The notes beneath the pieces were generated by a model. That model was not told the origin of the DNA. It ran no database searches and saw nothing but the letters and a program-made list of their open reading frames with translations. The translations under genes were made by a program, and so were the position numbers. A DNA stretch of 64,000 nt, from NCBI RefSeq assembly GCF_016834655.1, contig NZ_JAENHP010000011.1, forward strand, positions 248,001 to 312,000, given 5' to 3'. The DNA is from Paractinoplanes ovalisporus (GTDB lineage: Bacteria; Actinomycetota; Actinomycetes; Mycobacteriales; Micromonosporaceae). Positions 1-21,452 of this stretch are shown in pieces (within the stretch, counting starts at the first letter, position 1; each line of letters begins with the position of its first letter).

Positions 1-13885
<13,885 letters not shown>

Positions 13886-13913
13886 CTTCGTCAACCTGCC
13901 CTTTGAAGAAGTG

Positions 13914-14945
13914 TCACCAGTTGGCCGCGGTCAGCAGGTCGCCGTACTCGTGCTCCCGCGCCACCTGCCGCAGGTCGGAGTCGACCATCATGCGCATGAG
14001 CTCGCCGAACGAGACGGCCGGCTTCCAGTTGAGGGCCGCGCAGGCGCGGGTGGTGTCGGCGCAGAGCACCTCGACCTCGGCCGGCCGCACCAGGGCCGGG
14101 TCGATGACCACGTGGTCCTTCCAGTTGAGCCCGGCGTGGTCGAAGGCGATCTCGACGGCGTCGCGCACGGTGTGCATGACACCGGTGCCGATCACCCAGT
14201 CGCCCGGGTCCTCCTGCTGCAGCATGGCGTGCATGGCCCGCACGTAGTCGCCGGCGAATCCCCAGTCGCGCACCGCGTCGAGGTTGCCCAGGTGCAGCTT
14301 GTCCTGCACGCCGAGCTTGATGCGGGCCACCGCCAGGGAGATCTTGCGGGTGACGAACTCGGAGCCGCGCCGCGGGGACTCGTGGTTGAAGAGCATGCCG
14401 CTGACCGCGTACATCCCGAACGACTCGCGGTAGTTGCGGGTGATGAAGTGCCCATAGACCTTCGCCACGCCGTACGGGGAACGGGGGTGGAAGTTGGTGG
14501 TCTCCGACTGCGGGGTCTCGGCCGCCTTGCCGAACATCTCGGACGACGAGGCCTGGTAGAAGCGGATCTGGCCGCTGGAGTCGCGGTGCGGCGTCTTGAG
14601 GCCGCTGACCATGCGGATGGCCTCGAGCATGCGCAGCACGCCCATGCCGTTGACCTCGGTGACCAGTTCGGGCTGCTCCCACGACATCGGCACGAACGAG
14701 ATGGCGCCCAGGTTGTAGACCTCGTCCGGCTGCACCTTGTCCACTGCGGACACCAGGCTGGCCTGGTCCATCAGGTCGCCGTTGACGAAGTTGAGCGCGG
14801 TCGCGAGCCGGCTGATCCGCGACTTGCGCGGGTTGGCCTGGCCCCGCACGAGGCCCCACACCTCATAGCCCTGCTCCAGCAGATACTCCGCGAGATAGGA
14901 CCCGTCCTGGCCGGTGACTCCGGTGATCAGCGCGCGTTTGGGCAT
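13914..14945 (-). CDS. gmd: GDP-mannose 4,6-dehydratase
   Basis: This 343-residue short-chain dehydratase converts GDP-D-mannose to GDP-4-keto-6-deoxy-D-mannose with tightly bound NADP. The N-terminus has the family nucleotide-binding motif GVTGQDGSYLAEYL (Gly9, 12, 15), followed by NPRKSRISRL, the YQASSSEMFG active-site loop and Tyr158-xxx-Lys162 in SPYGVAKVYGH. The start at 14945 is chosen over an in-frame GTG seven codons upstream because AGGGAG lies 9 nt before it. It ends 28 bp before the PKS start, so the two are probably cotranscribed. In polyene clusters (nysDIII, amphDIII) this enzyme makes the precursor of mycosamine and sits at just this place beside the PKS; elsewhere it feeds GDP-fucose or rhamnose pathways. 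No aminotransferase or glycosyltransferase is in the window. Confidence 0.93.
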   Translation of the reverse strand: MPKRALITGVTGQDGSYLAEYLLEQGYEVWGLVRGQANPRKSRISRLATALNFVNGDLMDQASLVSAVDKVQPDEVYNLGAISFVPMSWEQPELVTEVNGMGVLRMLEAIRMVSGLKTPHRDSSGQIRFYQASSSEMFGKAAETPQSETTNFHPRSPYGVAKVYGHFITRNYRESFGMYAVSGMLFNHESPRRGSEFVTRKISLAVARIKLGVQDKLHLGNLDAVRDWGFAGDYVRAMHAMLQQEDPGDWVIGTGVMHTVRDAVEIAFDHAGLNWKDHVVIDPALVRPAEVEVLCADTTRACAALNWKPAVSFGELMRMMVDSDLRQVAREHEYGDLLTAANW

Positions 14946-15018
14946 CGATGTCGTCTCCCTGGTCACTTCGCTCGAGGACGCGAGGCGTCGCTTCGAGGGG
15001 ACACTAGGTCAGCTACGA

Positions 15019-15034
15019 CTAGGGAAATCTGCGG
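15019..15034. promoter_or_regulatory. PimM-like box 1 in gmd/ABC divergent promoter
   Basis: CTAGGGAAATCTGCGG matches 13 of 16 positions of the published PimM operator consensus CTVGGGAWWTCCCBAG, with the left half perfect. It lies in the 127-bp divergent gap between gmd and the first ABC gene. Binding by the PAS-LuxR proteins encoded at 18896 and 20479 is inferred. Confidence 0.5.
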
Positions 15035-15051
15035 AACTTGGGCGCCCAGGC

Positions 15052-15067
15052 CTAGTGATTTACCGGC
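15052..15067. promoter_or_regulatory. PimM-like box 2, weaker
   Basis: CTAGTGATTTACCGGC matches 12 of 16 positions of CTVGGGAWWTCCCBAG and begins 33 bp after box 1. It ends 5 bp before the ABC start codon at 15073, so it would act on the ABC genes as a roadblock or belong to a leaderless transcript, or may be fortuitous. Confidence 0.3.
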
Positions 15068-15072
15068 GGAAC

Positions 15073-16854
15073 ATGGGGTCAACTCGTCCGGTGCTGACCG
15101 GATTTCTGCGTGCCTATCTGCGGCCGTACCGGTCGAGGATCGCTCTGATCGCGGGCCTGCAGCTCGTGCAGACCGTGTGCATCCTGCTGCTGCCCACCCT
15201 CAACGCGCTCGTCATCGACAACGGCGTGGTCGAGGGCTCGATGGGCTGGATCGTGGGGGTCGGCGTCGCGATGGGCGCGGTCACGCTCGTGCAGGTGACC
15301 GTGGCGATCTCGGCCGAACGCAAGGGGGCCGCCGTCTCCGCCGCCCTCGGCCGTGACCTGCGGTCGGCGGTGTTCCGGCGGGTGCTGAGCCTGTCGGCCC
15401 GCGAGGTCGACCACTTCGGCACGCCGTCGCTGATCACCCGCACCGTCAACGACGTCAAACATGCGCAGACCCTCACGCTCACCCTCTTCGACACGGCGCT
15501 GGCCACGGCGATCCTGTCGATCGGCGGCGTGGTTCTGGCCGTGACCCAGGACTTCTGGCTCGGCCTGCTGCTGGTCGCCATGTTCCTGACGGTGTGCGGG
15601 TGCATCGGCTTCATGATCGCGACGATGGCGCCGCTGTTCGAACGCCTGCAGACCGGCATCGACCTCATCTCCCGCATCCTGCGCGAGCAGATCATCGGGG
15701 TCCGGGTGGTCCGCGCGTTCGTCCAGCAAAGGCGCGAGCACGAGCGCTTCGACGCGGCCAACCGGTTCATCTTCCAGCCCTCGCTGCGGGTGGGCCGCCT
15801 GATGACCACGTTCGCCGCGATGGTGACGCTGGTGACCAACATCTTCATGACCGCGCTGGTGTGGTTCGGCGGCCGGCGCATCGACGACGGCTCGCTGCAG
15901 CTGGGCACGCTCAGCGCGCTCATCGGCTATCTGACGCTGATCGTGCTGGCGATGGTGATGATTCTGGTGGTCGTCACCGGACTGTCGCGCGCGCTCGCCT
16001 CCGTGCGCCGCATCACCGAGGTGCTCGACTCCGAGCCGAGTGTGGACGAGCCCGCTGTCCCGGTGCAGTCGCGCACCGAGGGCGGCTTCATCGAGGTGCG
16101 CGAGGTCGACTTCGGGCACCCCGGTTCGGAGGCGCCCGTCCTGCACCGCGTCGACCTCGTCGTCCGCCGGGGCGAGACCGTGGCCCTGGTCGGCGGCACC
16201 GGCAGCGGCAAGTCGACGCTGCTCAATCTGGTGCTGCGCCGCTACGACGTCACCGGTGGCGCGATCCGCATCGACGGGGTGGACGTCCGGGATCTGAGCG
16301 CCGACCGGCTGACCACCCTGGTCGGGGTGGTGCCGCAGACGACCCGGCTGTTCTCCGGCACCGTACGGGAGAATCTGCACTTCGGTGATCCAGGCGCGGA
16401 CGACACCCGGCTGTGGTGGGCGCTGCGGGTCGCGCAGGCCGAGTCCTTCGTGGCCGAGCTGCCCGACGGGCTCGACACTCCGCTCGCGCAGGGCGGCCGC
16501 AGCCTCTCGGGTGGCCAGCGGCAACGGCTTGCGATCGCTCGTACGTTGTTGCGCCGGCCCCGGGTTCTGCTGCTCGACGACTGTTTCTCGGCCCTGGACG
16601 GCGGCACCGAGTCGCGGCTGCGGGCTGCCCTGCGCCACGAACTGTCCGGCACCACCGTGCTGCTGACCAGTCAGCGGGCCGGGGCGGTGCGGGACGCCGA
16701 CCGGATCGTGGTGCTCGACGCCGGGCGCCTCGCCGGTGACGGCCGGCACGCCGACCTGATCCGCGACTGCCGCGTCTACCGCGAGATCGTGCAGTCCCAG
16801 CCGCTCGGAACCGAGACACCCGGAAGGGAAGCCGTGGATGCCGCCCACGACTAA
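15073..16854 (+). CDS. Half-size ABC exporter, degenerate-site subunit (NysG/NysH-type)
   Basis: This 593-residue protein has an N-terminal six-helix exporter domain (about 1-320) and a C-terminal ATPase. Walker A is GGTGSGKST (374-382) and the signature is canonical LSGGQ (478-482). The catalytic glutamate after Walker B is Asp503 (LLLDD), and the switch-loop His is Gln534 (TSQRAG). Such changes mark the subunit that builds the degenerate ATP site of a heterodimeric exporter. Its partner overlaps it downstream by 17 bp. The start at 15073 (MGSTRPVL) fits the family N-terminus; an upstream in-frame extension to 14914 runs into gmd and is rejected. In polyene clusters the equivalent pair is proposed to export the macrolide; the substrate here is inferred from context only. 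Confidence 0.9.
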   Translation: MGSTRPVLTGFLRAYLRPYRSRIALIAGLQLVQTVCILLLPTLNALVIDNGVVEGSMGWIVGVGVAMGAVTLVQVTVAISAERKGAAVSAALGRDLRSAVFRRVLSLSAREVDHFGTPSLITRTVNDVKHAQTLTLTLFDTALATAILSIGGVVLAVTQDFWLGLLLVAMFLTVCGCIGFMIATMAPLFERLQTGIDLISRILREQIIGVRVVRAFVQQRREHERFDAANRFIFQPSLRVGRLMTTFAAMVTLVTNIFMTALVWFGGRRIDDGSLQLGTLSALIGYLTLIVLAMVMILVVVTGLSRALASVRRITEVLDSEPSVDEPAVPVQSRTEGGFIEVREVDFGHPGSEAPVLHRVDLVVRRGETVALVGGTGSGKSTLLNLVLRRYDVTGGAIRIDGVDVRDLSADRLTTLVGVVPQTTRLFSGTVRENLHFGDPGADDTRLWWALRVAQAESFVAELPDGLDTPLAQGGRSLSGGQRQRLAIARTLLRRPRVLLLDDCFSALDGGTESRLRAALRHELSGTTVLLTSQRAGAVRDADRIVVLDAGRLAGDGRHADLIRDCRVYREIVQSQPLGTETPGREAVDAAHD

Positions 16855-18709
16855 GGGCGACACCGCCCGCCGCCTCCTCGCCCTGTTCCGCCCGCAACGC
16901 GCGGCCCTGATCGGCGCCGTCGTGCTCGCGCTGTTGTCGACGGCGGCCAGCCTGCTCGGTCCGTACCTGCTGGGCCTGGCCACCGACCTGATCGCGGCCG
17001 GCATGGTCGGCCGCACCCTGGACCCCGGCGCGAGCAAACAGGACGTGCTGGCCCGGCTGCGCGAGCAGGGCGACGGCACGCTGGCCAACGTCTTCAGCAC
17101 CATGGACCTGGTGCCGGGCGAGGGTGTCGACTTCACCAAGCTGGGTTTTGTCATCCTGGCCAGCCTGGCCGTCTTCGTCATCGGCGGCTTGTGCCTGTGG
17201 TTGCAGGGCCGGGTCGTTGCCCTGGCCGTGCAGAAGGCCCTGTTCGAGCTGCGCGACCGGGTCGACCGCAAGCTGGCCCGGCTGCCGCTCGGCTACTACG
17301 ACCGCACGCCGCCCGGTGAGGTGCTGAGCCGGGTCACCAGCGACGTCGACAACCTGCAGCAGACCCTGCAGCTGACGGTCGGGCAGACCCTCAACATGAT
17401 TTTCGCGATCGTCAGCGCGCTGATCGTGATGCTGGTCCTCTCCCCCACCCTGGCCCTGCTCGTGCTGATCACCGTGCCGATGGCGGGCGCGCTGTGGTTC
17501 CTCATCGGCAAGCGGGCCGGGCTGCGGTTCGCCGCGCAGTGGGCGGCCAACGGCGCCATCACCTCGCGCGTCGAGGAGGTCTACTCGGCGCACCACCTGG
17601 TCCGCGGCTTCCGGCGCGAGCAGCGGGTGCAGGCCCGCTTCGACGCCGAGAACGAGGCGCTGGCCGACACCGAACGCCAGGCTCAGGCGCTCACCGGCCT
17701 CATCGAGCCGTCCACGAGGTTCATCACCGATTTCTCGTACGTCCTGGTCGCCGTGTTCGGGGCGGCCCGGGTCGCCGCCGGCTCGATGTCGATCGGCGAG
17801 GTGCTCGCGTTCACCCAGTACGCCGGTCAGTTCACCCGTCCCATGGTGGTGCTGGCCGGGGTGGCCGGTCAGATGCAGTCCGGGCTGGCCTCGGCCGAGC
17901 GCGTCTTCGAGCTGCTCGACGCCGAGGAGCAGAACCCCGACCCTGCGACGCCGATCCGCCCCGAGGTGGTGCGCGGGCGCATCGACTTCGACCGGGTCGC
18001 GTTCCGCTACGTGCCCGACGTCCCGCTCATCCGGCAGCTGTCGTTGAGCGTGGCGCCGGGCAGCATGGTCGCGATCGTCGGCCCGACCGGCGCCGGCAAG
18101 ACCACCCTGGGCAACCTGCTGATGCGTTTCTACGAGGTGGACGAGGGCCGCATCCTGCTCGACGGCGCCGACATCGCCGCCATGAGCCGCGACGAGCTGC
18201 GCTCCCAGATCCGCCTGGTGCCACAGGAGCCGTGGCTGTTCGCCGGCACGGTGGCCGAGAACATCGCGTACGGCTGTCCCGGCGCCTCCCGCGAAGAGGT
18301 CGTGGCCGCCGCCCGCGCGACCGGTGTGGACCGGTTCGTGCGGGCCCTGCCCGAGGGCTACGACACCGTGCTGGACGACGACCGGACCACTCTCAGCGCC
18401 GGCGAGCGGCAGCTCATCACGCTGGCCCGCGCGTTCCTGGGCCAGTCGGCCGTGCTCATCCTGGACGAGGCCACCAGCTCGGTCGACACCCGCACCGAGG
18501 CCTACGTGCAGGAGGCGATGAGCACGCTGCGAGCCGGGCGCACCAGTTTTGTGATCGCCCACCGGCTCTCCACTGTGCGCTCGGCCGACATCATCCTGGT
18601 GCTCGACCGCGGCGACATCGTCGAGTGGGGCACCCACGACCAGCTGCTGGCCTACGGCGGCCTCTACACCGAGCTGTACGCGGGGTCGCTCGCGCCGGCC
18701 GATAGCTGA
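16838..18709 (+). CDS. Half-size ABC exporter, partner subunit (NysG/NysH-type)
   Basis: This is a 623-residue membrane-fused ABC exporter subunit: transmembrane domain about 1-350, then ATPase with Walker A GPTGAGKTT (415-423), catalytic Glu544 after Walker B (LILDEATSS) and switch His575 (IAHRLST). The signature motif is altered to LSAGE (519-523). It therefore completes the preceding subunit: the consensus ATP site would use this Walker A/B with the partner's LSGGQ, and the degenerate site the reverse. The ATG overlaps the upstream gene by 17 bp and follows GGAAGGGAAG, so the two are translationally coupled. Expected role: export of the polyketide product across the membrane, by analogy with polyene clusters. 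Confidence 0.9.
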   Translation: MPPTTKGDTARRLLALFRPQRAALIGAVVLALLSTAASLLGPYLLGLATDLIAAGMVGRTLDPGASKQDVLARLREQGDGTLANVFSTMDLVPGEGVDFTKLGFVILASLAVFVIGGLCLWLQGRVVALAVQKALFELRDRVDRKLARLPLGYYDRTPPGEVLSRVTSDVDNLQQTLQLTVGQTLNMIFAIVSALIVMLVLSPTLALLVLITVPMAGALWFLIGKRAGLRFAAQWAANGAITSRVEEVYSAHHLVRGFRREQRVQARFDAENEALADTERQAQALTGLIEPSTRFITDFSYVLVAVFGAARVAAGSMSIGEVLAFTQYAGQFTRPMVVLAGVAGQMQSGLASAERVFELLDAEEQNPDPATPIRPEVVRGRIDFDRVAFRYVPDVPLIRQLSLSVAPGSMVAIVGPTGAGKTTLGNLLMRFYEVDEGRILLDGADIAAMSRDELRSQIRLVPQEPWLFAGTVAENIAYGCPGASREEVVAAARATGVDRFVRALPEGYDTVLDDDRTTLSAGERQLITLARAFLGQSAVLILDEATSSVDTRTEAYVQEAMSTLRAGRTSFVIAHRLSTVRSADIILVLDRGDIVEWGTHDQLLAYGGLYTELYAGSLAPADS

Positions 18710-18841
18710 CCGGGCCCAGTACTTTCACTAGACAAAAAACTGTTATCGACGCCGATGTTTTGCGTTTGTTTCCATTCGGAACACCGGGCGGTCCGGTTCG
18801 CGGGTGCTTTCCCTGCCTCGATTGCCGAGCCTCGATGTATT

Positions 18842-18887
18842 CTCCTAGTATCGCTGACGGGATGATCCGTAATACTCCTACTAGGAG
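18842..18887 (+). promoter_or_regulatory. Inverted repeat covering the ribosome binding site of the PAS-LuxR gene
   Basis: CTCCTAGTA (18842-18850) and TACTAGGAG (18879-18887) are perfect 9-bp inverted arms 28 nt apart. The right arm also makes a tighter palindrome CTCCTA-C-TAGGAG (18875-18887). The GGAG of the right arm is the only good ribosome binding site for the ATG at 18896 (8-nt spacing). It may be an operator or an mRNA structure that hides the ribosome binding site. Confidence 0.5.
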
Positions 18888-18895
18888 CCGTTAGG

Positions 18896-19606
18896 ATGAC
18901 CGTGCTCGACGCTGCTCACCGCCCCCCGACGTCACCATTGGACGTCCTCGGATATTCCTCTCCGCTGCTCCCCGCGACCAGCCGGAGCGGAGAACTCTTC
19001 CGATCGCTGTTCGAGCGATCGGGTGTCGGCATCGCCGTTCTCGACGGTGGTTGCCGGATTCAGCGGGCCAATGCCGATCTGCTGTCCATTCTCGATCGCG
19101 ACGCCGCCGAGGTGGAGGGCCTGGAGTTCTCCGGGCTGCTGCCCACCGAGTGCCGGCGGCGCCTGCTGAACAGCCTCGACGGCCTGCGTGCGGGCCGCGA
19201 GCGCCGGTTCGGCGAACACGTGCAGGTCCGCCGCCCGGACGGCAGCGCGGCCGAGGGCCACCTCACCGCGGTGCCGCTGCGGGTCAGCGGCGCCGACCCC
19301 ACCGCCATCATGATTCTGCTGGTCAGGTCGCGGAAGCCGGTGGCTCCCGAGCCGGCCGTGGCCAGCACCAAGGTGCTCAGCGAGGTGGACGCGCGGATCC
19401 TCGAGGGGGTCGCCGCGGGTGCCTCGACCGTGCAGATGGCCGGCCAGCTCTTCCTCAGCCGCCAGGGCGTGGAATATCACGTGAGCGCCATGCTGCGACG
19501 CCTCAAGGCCCCCAACCGGCCGGCGCTCGTCTCGCGGGCGTACAAGCTCGGAATTCTCAGTGCCGGCACCTGGCCGCCGCGCGCCGATCCGCAATTCGTC
19601 TACTAG
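18896..19606 (+). CDS. PAS-LuxR transcriptional regulator, PimM/AmphRIV-like
   Basis: A 236-residue regulator with one PAS sensor domain (about 30-145, GVGIAVLDGGCRIQRAN) and a LuxR-type helix-turn-helix at the C-terminus (about 165-230, ILEGVAAGASTVQMAGQL). The ending APNRPALVSRAYKLGIL followed by TWPPR is characteristic of the PAS-LuxR regulators that activate polyene genes (PimM, AmphRIV, NysRIV). These bind a palindrome CTVGGGAWWTCCCBAG; candidate boxes occur at 15019 and 15052. The family is conserved and functionally interchangeable among polyene producers, which supports the polyene reading of the PKS. A stem-loop terminator follows the stop codon. Its own leader carries an inverted repeat over the ribosome binding site. 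A paralogue faces it at 19751-20479. Confidence 0.9.
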   Translation: MTVLDAAHRPPTSPLDVLGYSSPLLPATSRSGELFRSLFERSGVGIAVLDGGCRIQRANADLLSILDRDAAEVEGLEFSGLLPTECRRRLLNSLDGLRAGRERRFGEHVQVRRPDGSAAEGHLTAVPLRVSGADPTAIMILLVRSRKPVAPEPAVASTKVLSEVDARILEGVAAGASTVQMAGQLFLSRQGVEYHVSAMLRRLKAPNRPALVSRAYKLGILSAGTWPPRADPQFVY

Positions 19607-19614
19607 TCACGCCG

Positions 19615-19650
19615 AAGGCGCCGGGCGATTACCGCGCGGCGCCTTTTCGT
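19615..19650 (+). terminator. Rho-independent terminator after first PAS-LuxR gene
   Basis: AAGGCGCCG (19615-19623) pairs with CGGCGCCTT (19637-19645) around a 13-nt loop and is followed by TTCGTTT. It is the best-formed U-tailed terminator in the window. Confidence 0.85.
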
Positions 19651-19675
19651 TTCCGCAGCGTTTTCCGGAACGCAC

Positions 19676-19708
19676 AAATGGACCCGCGCCGCCGGGCGGG
19701 GTCCATTT
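19676..19708. terminator. Bidirectional stem-loop between convergent regulators
   Basis: AAATGGACCC (19676-19685) and GGGTCCATTT (19699-19708) form a perfect 10-bp stem with a 13-nt loop. A/T ends on both sides suit termination in both directions, mainly of the minus-strand regulator that ends at 19751. Confidence 0.75.
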
Positions 19709-19750
19709 CGCATTTCTGGACGAGCGGTCAGAAAAATTCTTGACGAATGG

Positions 19751-20479
19751 TCAGACTTTCACATACTCCGGGTGCACCTTCGGCGGCCACACCTCGGTAT
19801 TGAACATGCCGATGGAATGCGCCTTCGAGACGAGCGCCGGACGATTCGGGGCACGCAGCATTCGCAGGAGTGCGGTGACCCGGTATTCGACCCCGCCGCG
19901 GCTCATGAACAGCAGCGAGGCGAGCTTCACGGTGGACACCCCGGCGGCCACGCCCTCGAGGATGCGCGCGTCCATCGGCTGGAGCGACAGCTTGACCGAG
20001 GCCGGCGCCGGCCGCTCGTCCTCCCGGGGCTTGGCGATGACGAGAACCAGAACGGTGTCGACCTGTCCGGCGGCGTCGGCCACCGCGATCGCGGTCATCT
20101 CGGCCGGGACGAGCGTGCCGTCGGGCTGGACCGCGAGGATGCGCTCGGTGAACCGTTCGCGACGCCCGGCGACGAGTTCGGTCAGCTCCCGCTCGACGGT
20201 GCTGCGGACGCTGCGGTGCAGCAGAGCGAGGAACGGGCGGTCGTAGGTGTCCTGCGGCCGGCGGTTGACCTCGCGGAGGAAGTCGGTGTTCGCCTCCCGC
20301 ACCCGCAGCCGGGCGTCGAGGTTGGCCATGCAGAGGCCGGACTGCTCGAACAGCGACCGGAACCCGTCGGCGAACTCGCCGGAGTCCAGGAGGCCCACGG
20401 AAGAGCTTTCGAAGAATATCGCGTCTTCCACAGGATTCATCAGTACTGACCCTTCCAACAGGTATCCGGCCTTCGACAT
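19751..20479 (-). CDS. Second PAS-LuxR regulator, paralogue of the first
   Basis: A 242-residue protein with a PAS domain (about 45-160, FEQSGLCMANLDARLRVREAN) and a C-terminal LuxR helix-turn-helix (ILEGVAAGVSTVKLASLL), ending APNRPALVSKAHSIGMF then VWPPKVHPEYVKV. It aligns along its whole length with the regulator at 18896 but is clearly diverged, for example RQGVEYHV becomes RGGVEYRV. The start at 20479 has GGAG 7 nt upstream; an ATG 13 codons later (MNPVEDAIFF) also has a purine-rich leader and cannot be excluded. The longer frame to 20596 has no ribosome binding site. It is convergent with its paralogue. Two such regulators side by side are unusual; the second may answer another signal or control the neighbouring oxidase. 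Confidence 0.85.
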   Translation of the reverse strand: MSKAGYLLEGSVLMNPVEDAIFFESSSVGLLDSGEFADGFRSLFEQSGLCMANLDARLRVREANTDFLREVNRRPQDTYDRPFLALLHRSVRSTVERELTELVAGRRERFTERILAVQPDGTLVPAEMTAIAVADAAGQVDTVLVLVIAKPREDERPAPASVKLSLQPMDARILEGVAAGVSTVKLASLLFMSRGGVEYRVTALLRMLRAPNRPALVSKAHSIGMFNTEVWPPKVHPEYVKV

Positions 20480-20792
20480 CGTTCGTCTCCGGCACTGACG
20501 AGCGCGCTGGGACCCCGTGACGCCGCCCCGCAATCTCGTCACACCAGGGGCAACGCTTGAAACTGCAAGTAGCCTACGTGTCGCATCTCTCTCCACCTAT
20601 CGGCAAACCCGCGTCTTGAGTAAAACTTGCGCGTTGGGGCAAGCGCTCCCGACGAGTTAACCGCAACGTCACGCTAATGTTCCCGGCCCGTATCAGCCAT
20701 CCCGGCGATGAGGATACGGGCAGGCCAGGGGCGGTTTACCACACGACTCGGTCATCGCCAGGCCCGGCTCACGCCCGAGTAGCGCCCGTCAA

Positions 20793-20833
20793 ACCGCGGA
20801 CATCGAGCCGTCAATGACCGACGTATCCGCGGT
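20793..20833. repeat. Inverted repeat, 8-bp arms
   Basis: ACCGCGGA (20793-20800) and TCCGCGGT (20826-20833) are perfect inverted arms 25 bp apart, each containing CCGCGG. Possible paired operator; no binding protein can be named. Confidence 0.4.
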
Positions 20834-20940
20834 CCGACAAGTGCGATCCTTCAAAGCTTGATACAAGCGCGTTATGGCATTCGCAGTGAACATTTAAGTG
20901 CAACCAGAGAATGCCTTCCGGTGAGATTGTAAAGCTGATT

Positions 20941-20956
20941 GTCGAATCGATTCGAC
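20941..20956. promoter_or_regulatory. Perfect 16-bp palindrome GTCGAATCGATTCGAC
   Basis: The sequence equals its own reverse complement over 16 bp and lies in an A+T-richer intergenic stretch 500 bp upstream of the oxidase start. Such symmetry suits an operator for a dimeric regulator. No matching second copy was noticed in the window. Confidence 0.5.
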
Positions 20957-21452
20957 GTGCTATTACCGTGATTATCGGAATGGATTCCCGACGGGCCCCG
21001 GCAACGCCCTGGCCTCGGCCGACACCCTTACCGGACCCCTGCCCGCCCCGCGGGGCCGCCGGTTCGGCCGAGCCGGACTGACCGAAAGTATGGCCTTAGG
21101 ACCCACTTTTCGGATTGCCACCAGCATCCCGACGAGAGCCCTGTGACCGCGCCCACTCACCAGGGTCCCCGCCAAGGGGATTTGCCCGGTATCGCGCCCG
21201 GCGCCCACCGGCATCCCGGAGCCACCAAAACGAATATTAAGGTGCCCGCCGCGAGCGACCGGCGGCCCACACCCGGCCCGGCCTTCCGGTCACGAACCGG
21301 CCACCCACATCCGCGAACCGGTCACCGGCCCGCCGGTGAGCTCTAGTGATTTCCAGACGCCGGGAGCGGTCCCATCTCGTCGTACACCCTGCGTACGTCG
21401 CGGCGGCATCGCTGCCCCGCCATCCCTTATAGCCCCTCTCTAAGGAGAGACC

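Larger units (their letters stand above)
20480..21452. other. Long intergenic region at the cluster border
   Basis: This 973-bp stretch has no supported gene. It is richer in A+T than its flanks between about 20620 and 20985, and carries a perfect 16-bp palindrome (20941), an 8-bp inverted repeat (20793/20833) and a small GGAAT-GG-ATTCC repeat (20977-20988). Open frames at 20972-21214 (minus) and 21143-21346 (plus) have no ribosome binding site or recognisable product. It must hold the promoters of the second PAS-LuxR gene and of the oxidase. It marks the likely end of the polyketide cluster. Confidence 0.7.

Noticed and set aside
15079..18637. Long minus-strand frames across the ABC exporter genes
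   Set aside because: The plus-strand proteins have all ABC motifs; the minus frames are His/Arg/Gln-rich shadows.
20636..20653. AGCGCT-containing sequence GCAAGCGCTCCCG upstream of the second PAS-LuxR gene as a CebR site
   Set aside because: Only the core matches, dyad symmetry is poor, and no sugar gene is nearby.
20972..21346. Two small frames (80 and 67 codons) in the cluster-border gap
   Set aside because: No ribosome binding site, no signal or domain, Arg/Pro/Gly composition of random GC-rich frames.
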